Source: Candidatus Parabeggiatoa sp. nov. 2 (lineage in GTDB: Bacteria; Pseudomonadota; Gammaproteobacteria; Beggiatoales; Beggiatoaceae). Taken from it: 44,819 nucleotides of DNA. The number at the start of each line of letters is the position of its first letter. Positions within the stretch are counted from its first letter, which is position 1. Shown here one piece after another: positions 43,501-44,819 of this stretch. A model generated the notes under the pieces. It saw nothing but the letters and a program-made list of their open reading frames with translations. It made no database searches and was not told the DNA's origin. Position numbers and translations under genes: made by a program. Location of the stretch: the NCBI GenBank assembly GCA_002085445.1, contig NBMI01000091.1, positions 1 to 44,819 of the forward strand, given 5' to 3'.

Positions 43501-43925
43501 AGGATATTACTCGGACCAATATCACGGTGAACACATGTACGGGCGTGAGAAAATGCCATCGCTTCTAAAAGAGGACAAGCTATCCTTTCCCAAAACGAGT
43601 CCCACTCTGTCGATGGAAATTCTTTTAAAAATGTTGATAAATCCTTTTCCATCCATTCGAGGACAAGGAAATAATGTTCAGTGTCTTTATCAATTCCGGC
43701 ATCAAAGAGTTTGACAATATTAGGATGTTCTAACTCTTTGAAAGCTTGTGTTTCACGCCGAAAAGATTCAGCTATAACATCGTCTTCGATACTTCCATGT
43801 CTAAATAGTTTTACGGCAACGCGCTTTTGATCATTTTCCATGTCGGTTGCACTATAAACTTCCGCCATACCACCTACTGAGTGCGGTTTTTTGAAAAGAA
43901 CGTAACGTTCATTGATAATTAGCAT
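40503..43925 (-). CDS. mkoA: Ser/Thr kinase-SF1 helicase fusion, probable Mokosh type I subunit A
   Basis: The 1140-residue protein has two enzymes. Residues about 7-255 are a protein kinase: SVGGMAEVYSA loop, K39 (VAVKLF), E58, catalytic H133-R134-D135 with N140, D153-F154-G155, and RDVFSFGVV. The usual lysine of HRDxK is glycine (G137). Residues about 260-540 are a middle region that I do not recognise. Residues 560-1115 are an SF1 helicase of the COG1112/Upf1-like type: Walker A GPPGTGKT (585-592), DEAS (858-861), GDPKQLPPF, QHRM, TVDAFQGRE (1058-1066) and RLNVALSRG. A coiled coil at about 735-800 splits it. I recall this fusion as MkoA. It probably senses or processes phage nucleic acid, with the kinase role unknown. 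Confidence 0.87.
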   Translation of the reverse strand: MLIINERYVLFKKPHSVGGMAEVYSATDMENDQKRVAVKLFRHGSIEDDVIAESFRRETQAFKELEHPNIVKLFDAGIDKDTEHYFLVLEWMEKDLSTFLKEFPSTEWDSFWERIACPLLEAMAFSHARTCVHRDIGPSNILIDSEGKPKLADFGISKIKRFFQPTITLMQYGHRPFTPKEEDDGSYSYTRDVFSFGVVVLKSLTKVNLTDYDDIPKALAEFNAPEKVIQIIEQAVSNNPEERQQNAEVLLAQLKAVQGQRLEVTEQYTCYLILTNKVLNNLQNVLHISSEDEIETIISDDLNAVCGIEVYRKAKAEEFHYSISGANYSYHVKVDSRTSNHLVILNANPFSSALLEKNREYAWCPQTYQFKIGKPLSTSEGEDVIRNLQNEVETNDANLKYKRADAEKQRLFRTWGDILRAKLDWEKKREKPLKYTKVDVDKNRATFQLSELPEEDIAGQPRHVTTGDKRFSLIRGDVEEVNKENQTLILYIKNINTDEPLPQKGRLLFDVKAAEIALNRQKTALDAIKFDRAVRDDLRLLLVEPQKVATPTTVEDIQFVQQLDESQQEVVQTALGTQDFLIVQGPPGTGKTRMITEVILKTLQKNPETRILLSSQTHVALDNALERIQENRELKLVRIGNHEKVAENIHALMLDEQRHQWQKQVVENGEQFLTEWATQQGLSKQDIENTKTAILWLQIKDLSSKIATFIEKRAVQEEQLNTIRPQSGQSKKRAKLPPETVSEIQSLEREIADFKKEANSSKKERTEIYEKLGIKAKKRGQFTLETIEEEINKLVDLSEPKMKMLQQRLSLQVEWFEQFGRSDKFNVPLLKRSQVVAGTCIGIPKEIQDIDFDLCIVDEASKATATEVLVPISRARRWILVGDPKQLPPFKDEASRDTGFLSHYDLDQSDIETLFDYLLKKLPESHSKMLKIQHRMVKPIGDLISDCFYEGELQSSKSDTDETLLEILPQSVTWLTTTRLPNRNEQSVNKADGKTYNNACEVNIIVQFLKQLNQVAVKAGKRYSVAILTGYSAQVSLINRKLDAEIKNGQALTIECNTVDAFQGREANIAIYSVTRSNKEGKVGFLRDVERLNVALSRGQVGLVIVGDHFFCRTLPLENPLHKVLDYIENHPKNCQVKET

Positions 43926-44819
43926 TATTTAATTTTCTTTGTTATTTAACGTATATAATGTTGGTAGCCAAGTATAACTTAATTTAAGAGTTAAGTGTTT
44001 TATCATATAGTTGGGTCGTATTACAACATCAACTGCCTAATTATACGCCTACCTCCTATAAACCGCGTAAAATATAGGTGTATATTTTAATAATGGGGGC
44101 CAATACTTTAATTATCAAGCCAGGTAGGGTGGGCAAACACAAATCAATTAATTTGATAATGCCCGTAACCGTTTGCTGGCCCCATTCATTTGATTTCAAG
44201 CAGCTTGAGCGGTGGGCTACCCGGCTATAAATGTCGTGATGGAGTCCAAAGCTTCAGCTTTAGGGGGGCCCCTTGCCAAAAGCTAAAGCTTTTGGACTCC
44301 AAAATCACTACTTATTTAGGACTACCAAAATGACAAACCAAATCCATAAAAATATAATTCCGCCTATCCATAAACGGAAATTTTGTGCCTCCTTATATTA
44401 AGAAACTCGAACATGTCAGTTTTTAGTCGAAAAGGGGAACCATAAAGGATTGCCCCTACATTGTATATAACTCAATGTTCAAGTTTTTTTTTAAACCATT
44501 TATAACTACAGGGATTACTTATAATAAAGGATTAGGTTGCACCAAACTCAAAAGTCAAAATGTCGTTCCGTTTCACCTCGACATGAATGAGGCTAAGACT
44601 TATTCACTCACAGCTTGGGAAGATTTATCCTTTATTATAAGCCATCGCTTTCCGTTATACCGAAGTAAAAAAAACTTGAACATCGAGTATAAGGAATTTA
44701 TAATCACTCAATCGGCTTTTCGATACACATTGATTTATCACGTTTTATAAAAGTGTCACTAATACAAAATTATTAATAAAAACAATGAGTTAGCATACGC
44801 TCACTCGCTTTGATTAAAA
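43926..44819. other. Gene-free region upstream of the kinase-helicase gene
   Basis: The first 100 bp are AT-rich and should hold the operon promoter, but I cannot assign boxes. Further on are GTAGGGTGGGCAAAC (about 44125), CCAAAGCTTCAGCTTT and AAAGCTAAAGCTTTTGGACTCC palindromes (44246-44301), and a single arm AAGGATTGCCCCTACA (44445-44460) identical to positions 1-16. The 91-codon plus-strand frame at 44475-44750 has no recognisable features. Confidence 0.5.

Noticed and set aside
40503-43925. BREX PglW-type kinase or a DISARM helicase
   Set aside because: No PglX/PglZ/BrxL or DrmA/DrmB partners; the kinase plus Upf1-like helicase with a PLD partner fits Mokosh better.
44475-44750. 91-codon plus-strand frame as a gene
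   Set aside because: No ribosome site, no recognisable domain, and repeat-derived flanks.

Overview
The window looks like a gammaproteobacterial chromosome, most plausibly from a large sulfur bacterium of the Beggiatoaceae (Beggiatoa, Thioploca, Thiomargarita). The enzyme sequences look proteobacterial, and the intergenic DNA is full of degenerate heptamer direct repeats (TAACTGA type and TTAACAA/CACTGAA variants), palindromes, miniature transposons and gene remnants. As I recall the literature, heptamers of this kind are typical of marine Beggiatoaceae. The taxonomic call is an inference. Almost every gene lies on the minus strand.

From right to left on the minus strand, positions 32790 to 2217 hold tpiA, secG, tRNA-Leu(GAG) and the proton-pumping NADH dehydrogenase genes nuoA to nuoL in canonical order. 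The usual compact operon is stretched over about 28.6 kb. Only nuoA-nuoB (overlapping), nuoH-nuoI and nuoJ-nuoK keep tight junctions. The other junctions hold unrelated genes and debris. D-E holds a dead macro-domain gene, an RNA-binding protein, a methyltransferase and a transposon. E-F holds two DUF2269-like membrane genes (one dead), a COG4748-type nuclease and a Uma2-type protein. F-G holds a ParE/XRE toxin-antitoxin pair. G-H holds a MITE, I-J an exported MORN-type protein, and K-L a dead TnpB. Nearly all of these passengers point the same way as nuo. nuoM and nuoN are not seen. A DUF4258/HTH toxin-antitoxin pair and a partial gene lie left of nuoL.

Positions 33 to 38.9 kb are a gene graveyard rich in repeats. 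They hold a truncated YugP-type zinc peptidase, a frameshifted PD-(D/E)XK nuclease, a roughly 1 kb array of hairpin and 31/33-bp repeats, a small RHS-type exported protein, a truncated REP-associated transposase with inverted REP pairs, and a truncated UPF0175 antitoxin.

Positions 43925 to 38971 encode an intact two-gene module. The first gene is a 1140-residue Ser/Thr kinase fused to an SF1 (COG1112/Upf1-like) helicase. The second is a 510-residue protein with a PLD nuclease HKD motif, joined to the first by a TAATG overlap and followed by a strong terminator. This architecture matches type I Mokosh anti-phage systems as I remember them. It is the best candidate for a complete accessory system in the window, although the type itself has been described.

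Several mobile elements can be delimited from sequence alone. These include a MITE family with CAATGCCATTA termini and perfect 10-11 bp target duplications (527-827 and 25474-25653) and TA-bounded MITEs at 9544-9796 and 21032-21122.
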